A stretch of DNA of 64,000 bases from Halothiobacillus sp045689735 (GTDB lineage Bacteria; Pseudomonadota; Gammaproteobacteria; Halothiobacillales; Halothiobacillaceae): positions 1,364,001 to 1,428,000 of the forward strand of contig NZ_CP142685.1 of NCBI RefSeq assembly GCF_045689735.1, in the 5' to 3' direction. The stretch's first letter is position 1; each line of letters starts with the position of its first letter. Below, piece after piece: positions 27,445 through 35,919 of the stretch. The notes beneath the pieces are model-generated. The model was given only the letters and a program-made list of their open reading frames with translations. It was not told the origin of the DNA and searched no databases. Both the position numbers and the translations under genes were made by a program.

Positions 27445-30400
27445 GCAGCCCTTCCGCGTCTCAACGCAAATTTACGGACATATTCGTAGACCGGCCGGTG
27501 CTGGCCATCGTCGTCAGCCTCGTACTTCTCGTGCTCGGGTTACGCTCGTTCGGCCTGCTGCCCGTCCTGCAATATCCCTACACCGAAAACGCCGTCGTCA
27601 CGGTGAGCACGGCTTACCCAGGGGCAGATGCCAACCTCGTCGCCAGTTTCATCACCACGCCGCTGGAAAATGCCATCGCGCAGGCCAACGGCATCGATTA
27701 CATGACCTCGGCCAGCTCGCAGGGTGTCAGCACGATTACCGCTAACCTGCGGCTGAATTACGATCCGAATAAAGCGCTGACCGAGATCAACACCAAGGTG
27801 AACTCGGTGCTGAATCAGTTGCCGCCCCAAGCCCAGAAACCGGTGTTATCGGTGGCGGTCGGCCAGACCATCGACGCCATGTACATCGGCTTTTACAGCG
27901 ATGTGCTCCAGCCGAATCAGGTCACCGATTATGTCGTGCGCGCGGTGCAGCCGAAATTGCAAGCCGTCGAAGGGGTACAAACGGCCGAAATTCTGGGCGC
28001 AAAAAACTTCGCCCTGCGCGCCTGGCTGGATCCGCAGAAACTCGCTGCGGTCGGCCTGACGGCGGCGGATGTCTATTCCGCCCTGGCCGCCAACAATTAC
28101 CTTTCCGCTAGCGGCCAGACCAAAGGCCAGATGGTGCAGGTCAATTTGAACGCCTCGACCGCCATCGACTCACTGGATGCGTTCAAACGATTGATTCTCA
28201 AGCAAAGCAATGGCGCCATCGTCCGGCTTGAAGATGTCGCACAGGTCAGTCTCGGCGCGGATGACTATGACTCCAGCGTCTCCTTCGATGGACGCAAAGC
28301 GGTGTATATCGGCATTCAGGTCGCGCCGGGCGCCAACTTGCTGGATGTGATCCAGCGCGTCCGTGCCGTCATGCCGGGGATCGAGAGCCAGCTCCCGGAC
28401 GGGCTCAAGGCCAATATCGTTTACGACTCGACCAAATTCGTGCATTCCTCCATTGATGAGGTCGTCAAGACGCTGGGCGAAGCTATCCTGATCGTCACGC
28501 TGGTCGTGTTCGTGTTTTTGGGCTCCTTGCGCGCCGTCGTGATTCCGGTAATCGCCATTCCGCTCTCGCTGATTGGCACCTTCGGCGTCATGCTGATGCT
28601 GGGCTACTCGATCAATCTCCTGACCCTGCTCGCCTTCGTGCTGGCGATCGGGCTCGTGGTGGATGACGCCATCATCGTGGTCGAGAATGTCAGCCGACAC
28701 CTCGAAGAGGGCGCCACGCCGTTTGCCGCCGCCCTGCAAGCCGCCCGCGAACTCGCCAGCCCCATTCTGGCGATGACGGTGGTGCTGATTGCGGTGTATG
28801 TCCCCATTGGGTTCATGCAAGGCTTGACGGGGGCTTTGTTCACGGAATTCGCCTTCACGCTGGTCGGCGCGGTCACTATGTCCGCCATCATTGCGCTCAC
28901 TCTCTCACCCATGATGTGCAGCAAGCTGCTCCGCGCGCCCAAAAAAGAGGGCGGCAACTGGCAGGATCGGCTGGTGTTGTGGCTTGATCGACGGTTTGAA
29001 GGGCTGCACCAGCGGTATCAACGCCGCCTGAGCGGAGTGCTGAACCATCTCTCCGTCATCGCCGTTTTTATCTTCCTGATGCTCGGCGGCATCTACTTTT
29101 TATACACCACCTCGATGACCGAACTCGCCCCGCAAGAGGATCAGGGCGTGTTGATTTCCATTGCCTTCAACTCGCCCACGGCCACCTTGGCGCAGCGTGA
29201 GCTGTATGCCGATCAGGTCAACAAAGACTTCGCCTCATTTCCGGAAACGGATCATGTTTTCCAGTTGAACACACCGACCCAGGTCATCAGCGGCATGGTG
29301 CTCAAACCCTGGGATGAGCGCAGCCAAACCGCCAGCCAGCTGCAACCGCTGGTACAACAAAAACTGGCCGCAATTGCCGGTACGCAAAATGCGGTGTTCC
29401 AGCCGCCTTCCCTCCCCGGTGCGCGCGGCTTCCCAGTGCAATTCGTCATCACCACCACCCAGCCGTTTGATCAGTTATTCAAAGTGGCCAATGATTTTCT
29501 GGCCGAAGCGCTGAAATCCGGCGACTTCATCTTCCTGCAAACCGATTTACGGATCGATTTGCCGCAGGCCACCGTCGAAATCAACCGCAGCCTGGCCGCG
29601 CAACTGGGTTTGAACATGCAGGACATCGGCTCGGCGCTCTCCGCGATGCTGAGTGGTGGTTATGTCAATTACTTTGAACTGGCCGGGCGCTCGTACAAGG
29701 TGATTCCCCAGGTCGCCCAGCAATTCCGGCTCAATCCAGCCGACCTGAAAAACTACTACTTACGCGCCAGCAATGGCCAAATGGTGCCGCTCTCCACCGT
29801 CGTCTCCCTGAAAACCACGGTCGAGCCGGAAGCCATCAACCACTTCCAGCAGCAAAATGCCGCCACGATTCAGGGCGTCAACTTCCCGACCATCCCGCAA
29901 GGGGTCGCCCTGGAAAAACTCGCGGCCTTGGCGAAAGCGACCTTGCCCCAAGGCTATAACTACGACTATGCCGGCCCCTCCCGCCAGTTCATGCAGGAAT
30001 CCGGCGGCATGGCGCTCACCTTCCTGTTCGCCATCATCATCATCTACCTCGTGCTGGCCGCCCAGTTTGAAAGCTTCCGCGATCCGGTGATCATTCTGGT
30101 CTCGGTGCCGATGTCCATCGCCGGTGCCCTGATCTTTATCAACCTCGGGATCGGCCGCGCAACCTTGAACATCTACACGGAAGTGGGGCTGGTTACCCTG
30201 ATCGGCCTGATCTCGAAACACGGGATTCTGATCGTGGAATTCGCCAATAACCTGCAAAAGACCGGCCTCGGCAAACGCGCCGCGATCATCGAGGCGGCAG
30301 GGCTACGCCTGCGCCCCATCCTGATGACCACCTTCGCCATGGTGCTCGGGGTCATCCCCTTGATTATGGCGACCGGCGCCGGGGCGGTCAGCCGCTTCGA

Positions 30401-30536
30401 TCTGGGGCTCGTGATCGCCTCAGGGCTGGGGATTGGCACCTTCTTCACCCTGTTTATCGTGCCCGGGGTCTATATGCTGCTGGGGCATGATTTGAGTAAA
30501 TCCCATCCGAAGGCAGATATCCCGGAAACCGCCTGA
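27441..30536 (+). CDS. RND multidrug efflux permease, HAE1 family
   Basis: A 1031-aa proton-driven inner-membrane exporter. Twelve membrane helices and two large periplasmic loops are visible. It begins TDIFVDRPVLAIVVSLVLLVLG, with the pair of proton-relay aspartates in GLVVDDAIIVVENV (helix 4) and the helix 10-12 region ending GTFFTLFIVPGVYMLLG. The length and loops match HAE1 drug pumps (AcrB/MexB/MexF group) and not heavy-metal CusA pumps. Substrates cannot be predicted from sequence alone. Confidence 0.95.
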   Translation: MSSPSASQRKFTDIFVDRPVLAIVVSLVLLVLGLRSFGLLPVLQYPYTENAVVTVSTAYPGADANLVASFITTPLENAIAQANGIDYMTSASSQGVSTITANLRLNYDPNKALTEINTKVNSVLNQLPPQAQKPVLSVAVGQTIDAMYIGFYSDVLQPNQVTDYVVRAVQPKLQAVEGVQTAEILGAKNFALRAWLDPQKLAAVGLTAADVYSALAANNYLSASGQTKGQMVQVNLNASTAIDSLDAFKRLILKQSNGAIVRLEDVAQVSLGADDYDSSVSFDGRKAVYIGIQVAPGANLLDVIQRVRAVMPGIESQLPDGLKANIVYDSTKFVHSSIDEVVKTLGEAILIVTLVVFVFLGSLRAVVIPVIAIPLSLIGTFGVMLMLGYSINLLTLLAFVLAIGLVVDDAIIVVENVSRHLEEGATPFAAALQAARELASPILAMTVVLIAVYVPIGFMQGLTGALFTEFAFTLVGAVTMSAIIALTLSPMMCSKLLRAPKKEGGNWQDRLVLWLDRRFEGLHQRYQRRLSGVLNHLSVIAVFIFLMLGGIYFLYTTSMTELAPQEDQGVLISIAFNSPTATLAQRELYADQVNKDFASFPETDHVFQLNTPTQVISGMVLKPWDERSQTASQLQPLVQQKLAAIAGTQNAVFQPPSLPGARGFPVQFVITTTQPFDQLFKVANDFLAEALKSGDFIFLQTDLRIDLPQATVEINRSLAAQLGLNMQDIGSALSAMLSGGYVNYFELAGRSYKVIPQVAQQFRLNPADLKNYYLRASNGQMVPLSTVVSLKTTVEPEAINHFQQQNAATIQGVNFPTIPQGVALEKLAALAKATLPQGYNYDYAGPSRQFMQESGGMALTFLFAIIIIYLVLAAQFESFRDPVIILVSVPMSIAGALIFINLGIGRATLNIYTEVGLVTLIGLISKHGILIVEFANNLQKTGLGKRAAIIEAAGLRLRPILMTTFAMVLGVIPLIMATGAGAVSRFDLGLVIASGLGIGTFFTLFIVPGVYMLLGHDLSKSHPKADIPETA

Positions 30537-30631
30537 CGCAACATCACCCCGAAGAGATAAATCGTCGGGCTCACAGAGCCGATTGAGAATCCGCATGGAT
30601 GCGGTGATACTTCATGCGAAATCAATTCCAC

Positions 30632-31196
30632 TGAACCGCCCCGACTTTCGTGGAGGCTATCTGGTTTAAGTACAGACCGTTGTTTCGGCCTGTTTGGCAC
30701 ATCGCCGGTAGTAGTTTGCCTCAGCTTCTGCTGGAGGGATATAGCCGATGGGTTCCAGCAGTCGTTGGTGGTTGAACCAGTGCACCCATTCCAGCGTCGC
30801 CAGTTCGAGGGATTCCCGCGTTTTCCACGGGCCGCGTCGGTGGATTAGCTCCGTCTTGTACAGCCCATTGATCGTCTCGGCCAGGGCGTTGTCATAGCTA
30901 TCGCCCTTGCTGCCCACCGAGGGTTCGGCACCCGCCTCCATCAGACGCTCGCTGTAGCGGATGCTGAGATATTGGAGCCCCGGCCGGAGTGGTGGATCAG
31001 GCTGCCGTCGCGTTCGGGCTGGCGGGCATACAGCGTGTCCAGCACGAAGTCGGTGGTCATGGATCGGCTCACCCGCCAACCGACGATGCGCCGGGCAAAG
31101 ATGTCGATCACGAAGGCCACATACAGCCAGCCTTGCCAGGTCGAGACATAGGTGAAATCCGACACCCAGCGCTGATTGGGCCAGACGAACTCGGAC
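30632..31196 (-). mobile_element. truncated IS3-family insertion sequence
   Basis: A right-hand IS fragment. Its outer end at 30632 begins TGAACCGCCCCGA...GTGGAGG, which resembles terminal repeats of IS3-group elements; the left end, OrfA and the start of OrfB are missing. The other border falls directly after the terminator of tRNA-Ala (about 31197). The 95 bp between the RND permease stop and this element contain only small hairpins (for example CCGCATGGATGCGG). Confidence 0.7.
30666..31196 (-). pseudogene. IS3-family OrfB transposase remnant (truncated, frameshifted, catalytic Asp lost)
   Basis: The rve integrase core is recognisable in two frames. The first contains WVSDFTYVSTWQGW (first catalytic Asp) and LIHHSGRGS; the second continues YLSIRYSERLMEAG, KGDSYDNALAETINGLYKTE (catalytic Glu) and WVHWFNHQRLLEPIGYIPP. 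Restoring one C in the TCC-AATATC context near 30981 would join them. The second catalytic Asp of the usual HHSDRGSQY is Gly here, and about four residues (LEQA) are missing before LYARQPERDG. The element cannot be active. Confidence 0.85.
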
Positions 31197-31229
31197 AATA
31201 AAAACCCGCAAAGCTTGTTGCAATGCGGG
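31197..31229 (-). terminator. intrinsic terminator of tRNA-Ala
   Basis: On the minus strand CCCGCA (31229-31224) pairs with TGCGGG (31210-31205) and is followed by TTTTTATT. It lies about 45 bp after the tRNA and forms the edge of the IS remnant. Confidence 0.7.
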
Positions 31230-31274
31230 CTTTCAGGGACTTTCTGGCTTCGCTAGACGCCAAAAACAATCGAT

Positions 31275-31350
31275 TGGTGGAGCTAAGCGGGATCGAACCG
31301 CTGACCTCCTGCATGCCATGCAGGCGCTCTCCCAGCTGAGCTATAGCCCC
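31275..31350 (-). tRNA. tRNA-Ala (anticodon GGC)
   Basis: 76 nt on the minus strand. The acceptor stem GGGGCTA pairs with TAGCTCC (one G-T pair), the D-arm contains AGCTCAGCTGGGAGAGC, and the anticodon stem CCTGC/GCAGG encloses loop ATGGCAT, giving GGC. The T-arm has GGTTCGATCC, and CCA is encoded. The G-C rich cloverleaf has no mismatches that would suggest a pseudogene. Confidence 0.96.
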
Positions 31351-31370
31351 GTGATTTACAGGTGGCGCGC

Positions 31371-31398
31371 ATTATGCCGAGTTAAATTTTTGTGTCAA
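31371..31398 (-). promoter_or_regulatory. tRNA-Ala promoter
   Basis: Minus strand: -35 TTGACA (31398-31393, perfect) and -10 CATAAT (31376-31371, 5/6) with a 16-bp spacer, followed by a GC-rich discriminator (GCGCGCC) typical of stringently controlled stable-RNA promoters. It overlaps the end of the upstream channel gene. Confidence 0.65.
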
Positions 31399-32191
31399 GC
31401 GATGGTGAGGCCTTGATGGGGAGGTGGCCAATGAGGGTGTGTGCAATCAAATCATCCGCGACCACGACATCGGTAGCCCCCGCCCGGCGCAAGAGGAGTC
31501 CGCGTGTCTCATCTTCGGCAGTCACCGCAATGCGTAAATTGCTATTACGCGCATGCGCCATCAGGGTGATGGCAAGTTTCCGATCCGGCGACTCGCTGGT
31601 TACGATCAGCGCCGCCGCTTGCTCGATACCCGCGTGGGTGAATACTTCATCGTCGGTTCCCGCATCACCCAGCAAAACGAGATAACCCTGTTCCGAAGCC
31701 TGATTCGCTAAATCTTCTCGCGTTTCAATCACAAGAAGATTGCGCCCTTCCGCCAACAACGACGCGACAATTCGCCCGAGTGGACTAAAGCCGATGATAA
31801 TGACATGGTCTTTCAAGGTGGCGAAATTGCTTTTCATGAGTCGATTTTCCCGGTAAATGGCGGCAATCGGGTTGGTCAGCCAGTCTATCGTTTTGGTCAC
31901 GGCGAAGCTGCCTAATACCAATATGGCGAAGCTCGCGACGATCATGAATACTTTTTGTGGCACGGTGAAGGGGGTGAAATCCCCCAGTGTAGTCACCAGG
32001 TTGGTGGCGTTCCAGATGGCATTGAAGAGCTTTAGAGACCACGGGATATCGGCAGGATCAAGCAAAGCCAGGCCAACCGCAGTCACCAGCAAGGTCGTTA
32101 CGAATAAACCGGCCAAACGGATCAGTTGAAGCCGCCGGGCATGGCTTTCCTGCTGAAGCCGGTGAGCAAAATTACTTCGATAGATTGGCAT
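31382..32191 (-). CDS. two-helix potassium-channel-like protein with RCK/TrkA-N domain
   Basis: A 269-aa inner-membrane protein. Helix 1 is LAGLFVTTLLVTAVGLALL and helix 2 VFMIVASFAILVLGSFAV, with a pore loop between them (residues about 56-75). The cytosolic RCK Rossmann domain follows (VIIIGFSPLGRIVASLLAEG, then LLVIETRED and LGDAGTDDEVF). The filter reads TTLGDF where K+ channels have TVGYGD, so selectivity is uncertain. The ATG at 32191 is preferred to a TTG three codons earlier. It lies 22 bp after the PPK2 gene and may be its cotranscript. Confidence 0.8.
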   Translation of the reverse strand: MPIYRSNFAHRLQQESHARRLQLIRLAGLFVTTLLVTAVGLALLDPADIPWSLKLFNAIWNATNLVTTLGDFTPFTVPQKVFMIVASFAILVLGSFAVTKTIDWLTNPIAAIYRENRLMKSNFATLKDHVIIIGFSPLGRIVASLLAEGRNLLVIETREDLANQASEQGYLVLLGDAGTDDEVFTHAGIEQAAALIVTSESPDRKLAITLMAHARNSNLRIAVTAEDETRGLLLRRAGATDVVVADDLIAHTLIGHLPIKASPSLDTKI

Positions 32192-32213
32192 GCAACTCAA
32201 CCAAGCCGGAATT

Positions 32214-33101
32214 TTACAGGGATGATTGTTTGATTTTTTCGGCCTGGGATTTTGCTGCGTGATAGTGTTGCCGAACGGCCTCCAAATCGACTTTAACCAT
32301 CGGCAAAGTCAAATTCATTTCACGCATGGTTTCAGTGATTATTTGCGAGATGGCAAGATTTCTAAACCATTTTTGATTGGACGGGATGATGTACCACGGT
32401 GACTCTTCGGTACTGGTTTTTTCTATCGCCTCTTCAAAGGCTTGAATGTAGTCTGGCCAAAATTTTCGTTCGGTATAATCAGATTCACTGATTTTCCAGT
32501 GGCGATTCGGGTCGTCTAATCGTTTTTTGAATCGTGCCAGTTGTTCATCGGCGTCAATATGCAAATAGAATTTAAGAATCTTTGTGCCGTTGCTGGACAA
32601 TAATCGTTCAAATTGATTGATTTGCTCATACCGCGCACGCCAGATTTCTTCTGGAACCAGTTCATGCACGCGCACGACGAGCACATCTTCATAATGCGAG
32701 CGGTTAAAAATGACGACCTCACCGCGGGCGGGGGCATGCAGGTGAGCTCGCCATAAAAAATCTCGCGCCGCCTCGGCGGGTGTCGGTTGCTTGAATGCCT
32801 GGACGCGCGTTCCCTGGGGGTTCATCGCACTAAACACATGGCGAATGACGCCATCTTTACCCGCAGCATCCATCGCTTGCAGCACTACCAGCAGGGATTT
32901 ACTCCCATCGGCATACAGGCGATATTGGAATGACTCCATCTCCTCGCGGTAACGCTCGAGTGACGATTTGACCGCTGCTTTATCTTCTGCATCAAACCCG
33001 ACAGCGGCAGCATTGGGATTAATCTCCGCCAGTGAAACCCGGGCACCGGGCGCTACTCGAAATAATGGTCGAAAATCCACGACGCTTGACTCCCAAGGCA
33101 A
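32214..33101 (-). CDS. ppk2: polyphosphate kinase 2 family protein
   Basis: A 295-aa P-loop enzyme that moves phosphate between polyphosphate and nucleotides. Walker A is MDAAGKDG (about residue 77), and the lid and second motif region contain FNRSHYEDVLVVRVHELVP, a signature of PPK2 proteins. Polyphosphate:AMP/ADP phosphotransferase activity (class I or III) cannot be separated by eye. The start is uncertain: a TTG at 33101 with GGGAG almost touching it, or a GTG at 33080 with GGAG at better distance. It follows znuB by 18 bp. Confidence 0.88.
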   Translation of the reverse strand: MPWESSVVDFRPLFRVAPGARVSLAEINPNAAAVGFDAEDKAAVKSSLERYREEMESFQYRLYADGSKSLLVVLQAMDAAGKDGVIRHVFSAMNPQGTRVQAFKQPTPAEAARDFLWRAHLHAPARGEVVIFNRSHYEDVLVVRVHELVPEEIWRARYEQINQFERLLSSNGTKILKFYLHIDADEQLARFKKRLDDPNRHWKISESDYTERKFWPDYIQAFEEAIEKTSTEESPWYIIPSNQKWFRNLAISQIITETMREMNLTLPMVKVDLEAVRQHYHAAKSQAEKIKQSSL

Positions 33102-33119
33102 TCTCCCACCGGCAGGAGT

Positions 33120-33956
33120 TTATGCCTGAACCTTCGTTGGCACCAAATGCCGCCAGACAGATTCACCCGCGAGGTAAAGCAAATAAGTGATGCACGCGAC
33201 GGCGATGATGCTGGCGCCACTACTCAAATCGAATTGATAGGCCGCCCAAAGCCCGATAAAGCAAAATAGCAGGCTCCATAAGCCCGAGCCGATTATGAGA
33301 CCGAACAGGGTTTTGGTATGCCGCTCCGCCAGATAGGGTGGCAAGGTGAGGAGCGCGATCACCAGGATCAAACCGACGACCTGAATCATCATCACCACGG
33401 CTTCTGCCACCATGATCAACAGCATGAAATATAGCCCGCGGACAGCGATCCCCCGCGATTGGGCAAAATCCGCGTCGAAGGAGAAAGAGAGCAATTCCTG
33501 ATAAAAATACAGGGTGAGGCTCACGATGACGAGGTCGATACCGAACATCAGCCATAAATCATCCGCAGGGACGGTGAGCAGGCTGCCGAATAGATAGCTC
33601 ATCAGGCCAACATTGTAGCCTGGGGTCAAATTGATCAGGATGATGCCGAAGGCCATGCCGCCCGCCCAGATGACGCCGATCAGTGTATCCGTTCGCTCTC
33701 GCCGGGTTCGGGTCAGAACCCCCAGCAAGAATGCCGCCGCCGCAGTGAATGCGCCAGCGACCGGCAGCACCGGCAAGCCCGAATAAATCGCCAGCCCGAC
33801 CCCGCCATACGCGGTGTGCGCGATGCCCCCCGCCATGAACACCAAACGATTGACGACGACGAGGGCACCAATCACGCCACAGGCCACGCTGACCAGCACC
33901 GTCGCCAGCAAGGCATGTTGCATGAAACTTTGTTGCCATAAATCCCAGAAACTCAT
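33120..33956 (-). CDS. znuB: zinc/manganese ABC transporter permease (ZnuB-like)
   Basis: A 278-aa ABC-3 family inner-membrane permease. About eight hydrophobic helices are visible, starting with HALLATVLVSVACGVIGALVVV, with the family segment FMAGGIAHTAYGGVGLA (the conserved region is usually SHAAFGGVGLG). It pairs with the ATPase just upstream; the start ATG at 33956 overlaps the ATPase stop. A longer reading (to 34214) runs antisense-free inside the ATPase gene and is rejected. Confidence 0.92.
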   Translation of the reverse strand: MSFWDLWQQSFMQHALLATVLVSVACGVIGALVVVNRLVFMAGGIAHTAYGGVGLAIYSGLPVLPVAGAFTAAAAFLLGVLTRTRRERTDTLIGVIWAGGMAFGIILINLTPGYNVGLMSYLFGSLLTVPADDLWLMFGIDLVIVSLTLYFYQELLSFSFDADFAQSRGIAVRGLYFMLLIMVAEAVVMMIQVVGLILVIALLTLPPYLAERHTKTLFGLIIGSGLWSLLFCFIGLWAAYQFDLSSGASIIAVACITYLLYLAGESVWRHLVPTKVQA

Positions 33957-34774
33957 TGCGGCTTCCTCGCTGCCAAACGGGATGGCTCCTGCTCGATCAG
34001 ATGATGGAGGAGTGAGTGAACCGGACATCCGTCTGCGTGCACGCCGTACATGAGATCCAGCATTGCCTGCGTGAGCTGCCCGCCCTCCCCGCTGAGGACA
34101 AACCGATTGACCGCCACGATTCGATTGATCGCATTGGCGGTGATGCCCAGATCGTGACTGACCATGACCACCGTGGTTGCGGGCGGCAGTTCGCGCAGGG
34201 TTTCGAGAATGCATTGACGACCATAGGGGTCAATATTCGATAACGGTTCATCCAGAATCAGCAGTTCTGGCTGTGTCATCAGGGCTCGTGCAATCAACAC
34301 CCGTTGACGCTGCCCGCCCGATAAGGCATTCAAGCGTTTATGACGCAATTCCAGCACACCGGCGGTTTGCATTTTGCTCGCGGCCAATTCCCGTTCGGCC
34401 GGTGTATGAAAGAGTTTTCGACCCAATCCCGTTTTCCGTGCGGGCAAGCCCATCAGGACGATCTGTTCAACCGTGGCCGGAAATCCCGGAGCCGTATTGC
34501 TGTGTTGCGGCACATAGCCGATTCGTTCCGGCGCGCATCCCGGCATTTGTCCCAGCAGGCGGATCGTGCCGGCCGTGGGCTTGATCAGCCCGAGCATCAA
34601 GCGCATCAGCGTAGTTTTCCCTCCCCCATTGGGGCCGATGACGGCGACAAAATCCCCGCGCGAAATCGATAAAGTGACCTGCTCCAACACCGGGGTTTGT
34701 TCATAAGCGAATGTGACACCATGAATGTCAACCGCGTTGACCGTTGCCGGAATCTGTCTACCAATCTCTGTCAT
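33953..34774 (-). CDS. znuC: zinc/manganese ABC transporter ATP-binding protein (ZnuC-like)
   Basis: A 273-aa ATPase. Walker A is GPNGGGKTT, the ABC signature LSGGQRQRVLIARAL, Walker B LLILDEPLSNID and the switch histidine is in VSHDLG. The FPATVEQIVLMGL and HTPAERELA segments resemble ZnuC and MntB-type subunits. The start ATG at 34774 overlaps the stop of the binding-protein gene, so znuA, znuC and znuB are coupled. Confidence 0.93.
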   Translation of the reverse strand: MTEIGRQIPATVNAVDIHGVTFAYEQTPVLEQVTLSISRGDFVAVIGPNGGGKTTLMRLMLGLIKPTAGTIRLLGQMPGCAPERIGYVPQHSNTAPGFPATVEQIVLMGLPARKTGLGRKLFHTPAERELAASKMQTAGVLELRHKRLNALSGGQRQRVLIARALMTQPELLILDEPLSNIDPYGRQCILETLRELPPATTVVMVSHDLGITANAINRIVAVNRFVLSGEGGQLTQAMLDLMYGVHADGCPVHSLLHHLIEQEPSRLAARKPQ

Positions 34775-35679
34775 TGATGCAGTACCTTCGCCAGTGCGGT
34801 CGCGATCGCCTCCATGCCCGCTGGCCAATCTTCTTGCAGCGGGTCGATCGTCACGACAGCCCCCCCAATGGCCTGGGCAATGGTTTGCGCCGCCTTTTGC
34901 GCAAACTGCGGCTCGATGAAGACCACACGAATACCCCGGGATTTTGCGAAATCGATCAGCTCGGCCAGTTGCTTCGGACCGGGTTCCTTCCCTTCCATTT
35001 CAATGGGCACCTGTTGCAACCCGTACGCCGCCGCAAAGTAGCCAAACGCCGGATGGAACACGATGAACGCCGTTTGCTTCAAGGGGCGTTCGGCCAGCAG
35101 GGACAAAATCTGGCCGTCAACCCGATCGATGGTTCGTGCGAGTCTGGCATAACCCTGGCGGTAATCCGCCGCGTGTTGCGGATCGGCGGCAATCAGGGCA
35201 TCCCGCGTATTCATGGCGAGAATCCGCACCAACACCGGTGAAAGCCAAACATGAGGGTCCAGACCGGCTTGCTGCGCTTCCTGCCGGTTGGGCGATGCAT
35301 GAGCATGCTCATGGACATGGCGAATCATCGGCATTTTTTCGATCCCGCGCGTCGTGTCGATAATCACGAGTTTGGGATTGGCCGATTCAAACCGGGGAAT
35401 CCAGGCTCGCTCGATCGGCACGCCGATGCGCAGAAAAATTTGGCTTTGCGCCAACGCCGTCATTTGTCGCGGGGTGGGCTCATAAGTTTCAGGCTCTGCC
35501 GTTGGCGGCACGAGCACAGTGACGGCAACATGCGATCCGCCAATCGCCTCGACCAAATATTTTTGCGGCGGAATCGTCACGGCCACCCGCAGAGGATCCG
35601 CCTGCACAACAGAGGAAAAAACCAAAAAAAACAATGAACTGACAAAAAATCCAAGACGAAAAAAACGAGGGGGATGCAT
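34771..35679 (-). CDS. znuA: zinc ABC transporter substrate-binding protein (ZnuA-like)
   Basis: A 302-aa periplasmic binding protein. The signal peptide is MHPPRFFRLGFFVSSLFFLVFSSVVQA by position (residues 1-27). Metal ligands of the cluster A-I family are visible: the YEPTPRQM region, HVWLSP, VFHPAFGYFAAAYGL and FIEPQF. A short histidine-rich loop (HVHEHAH, about residues 130-136) favours zinc over manganese. The start ATG at 35679 follows GAGGAC; the frame is open further upstream but the signal peptide fixes this start. Confidence 0.9.
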   Translation of the reverse strand: MHPPRFFRLGFFVSSLFFLVFSSVVQADPLRVAVTIPPQKYLVEAIGGSHVAVTVLVPPTAEPETYEPTPRQMTALAQSQIFLRIGVPIERAWIPRFESANPKLVIIDTTRGIEKMPMIRHVHEHAHASPNRQEAQQAGLDPHVWLSPVLVRILAMNTRDALIAADPQHAADYRQGYARLARTIDRVDGQILSLLAERPLKQTAFIVFHPAFGYFAAAYGLQQVPIEMEGKEPGPKQLAELIDFAKSRGIRVVFIEPQFAQKAAQTIAQAIGGAVVTIDPLQEDWPAGMEAIATALAKVLHQ

Positions 35680-35708
35680 CAGTGAGGTCCTCAAATTCCG
35701 CAAACGCG

Positions 35709-35731
35709 TGTATCGGATACATTGTAACAAT
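35709..35731 (-). promoter_or_regulatory. paired palindromes upstream of znuA (putative Zur-type operator)
   Basis: TGTATCGGATACA (35709-35721) is a perfect 6-1-6 palindrome; ATTGTAACAAT (35721-35731) is a perfect 5-1-5 palindrome directly beside it. They sit 30-52 bp before the znuA start in an A+T-rich stretch and could bind a zinc-responsive repressor. The match to known Zur boxes is only partial, so this is inference. Confidence 0.4.
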
Positions 35732-35919
35732 AAGATCGCCTCCAAAGAGGGAAAACCGCGTCCTCTCTGCACCAAATTCAACCAGCCCATATAAAAATTC
35801 AATAAATGATTCGAAATGCTTGCCAGCCTAGGTTTACCGTAGCAAAATCTACTCATCCCGCAGTGTTTTTCTGCGGTTTTTCATTGATCGTTCGCTTTAC
35901 TAACTTGAGGAATTTTCCC

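Noticed and set aside
30632..31350. Genomic island attached to tRNA-Ala
   Set aside because: No integrase gene and no direct repeat of the tRNA 3' end were seen; only an IS fragment is present.
33120..34214. Longer N-terminus for the zinc permease
   Set aside because: The extra 86 residues are an out-of-frame reading of the ATPase gene, and the ATG at 33956 overlaps the ATPase stop as expected.
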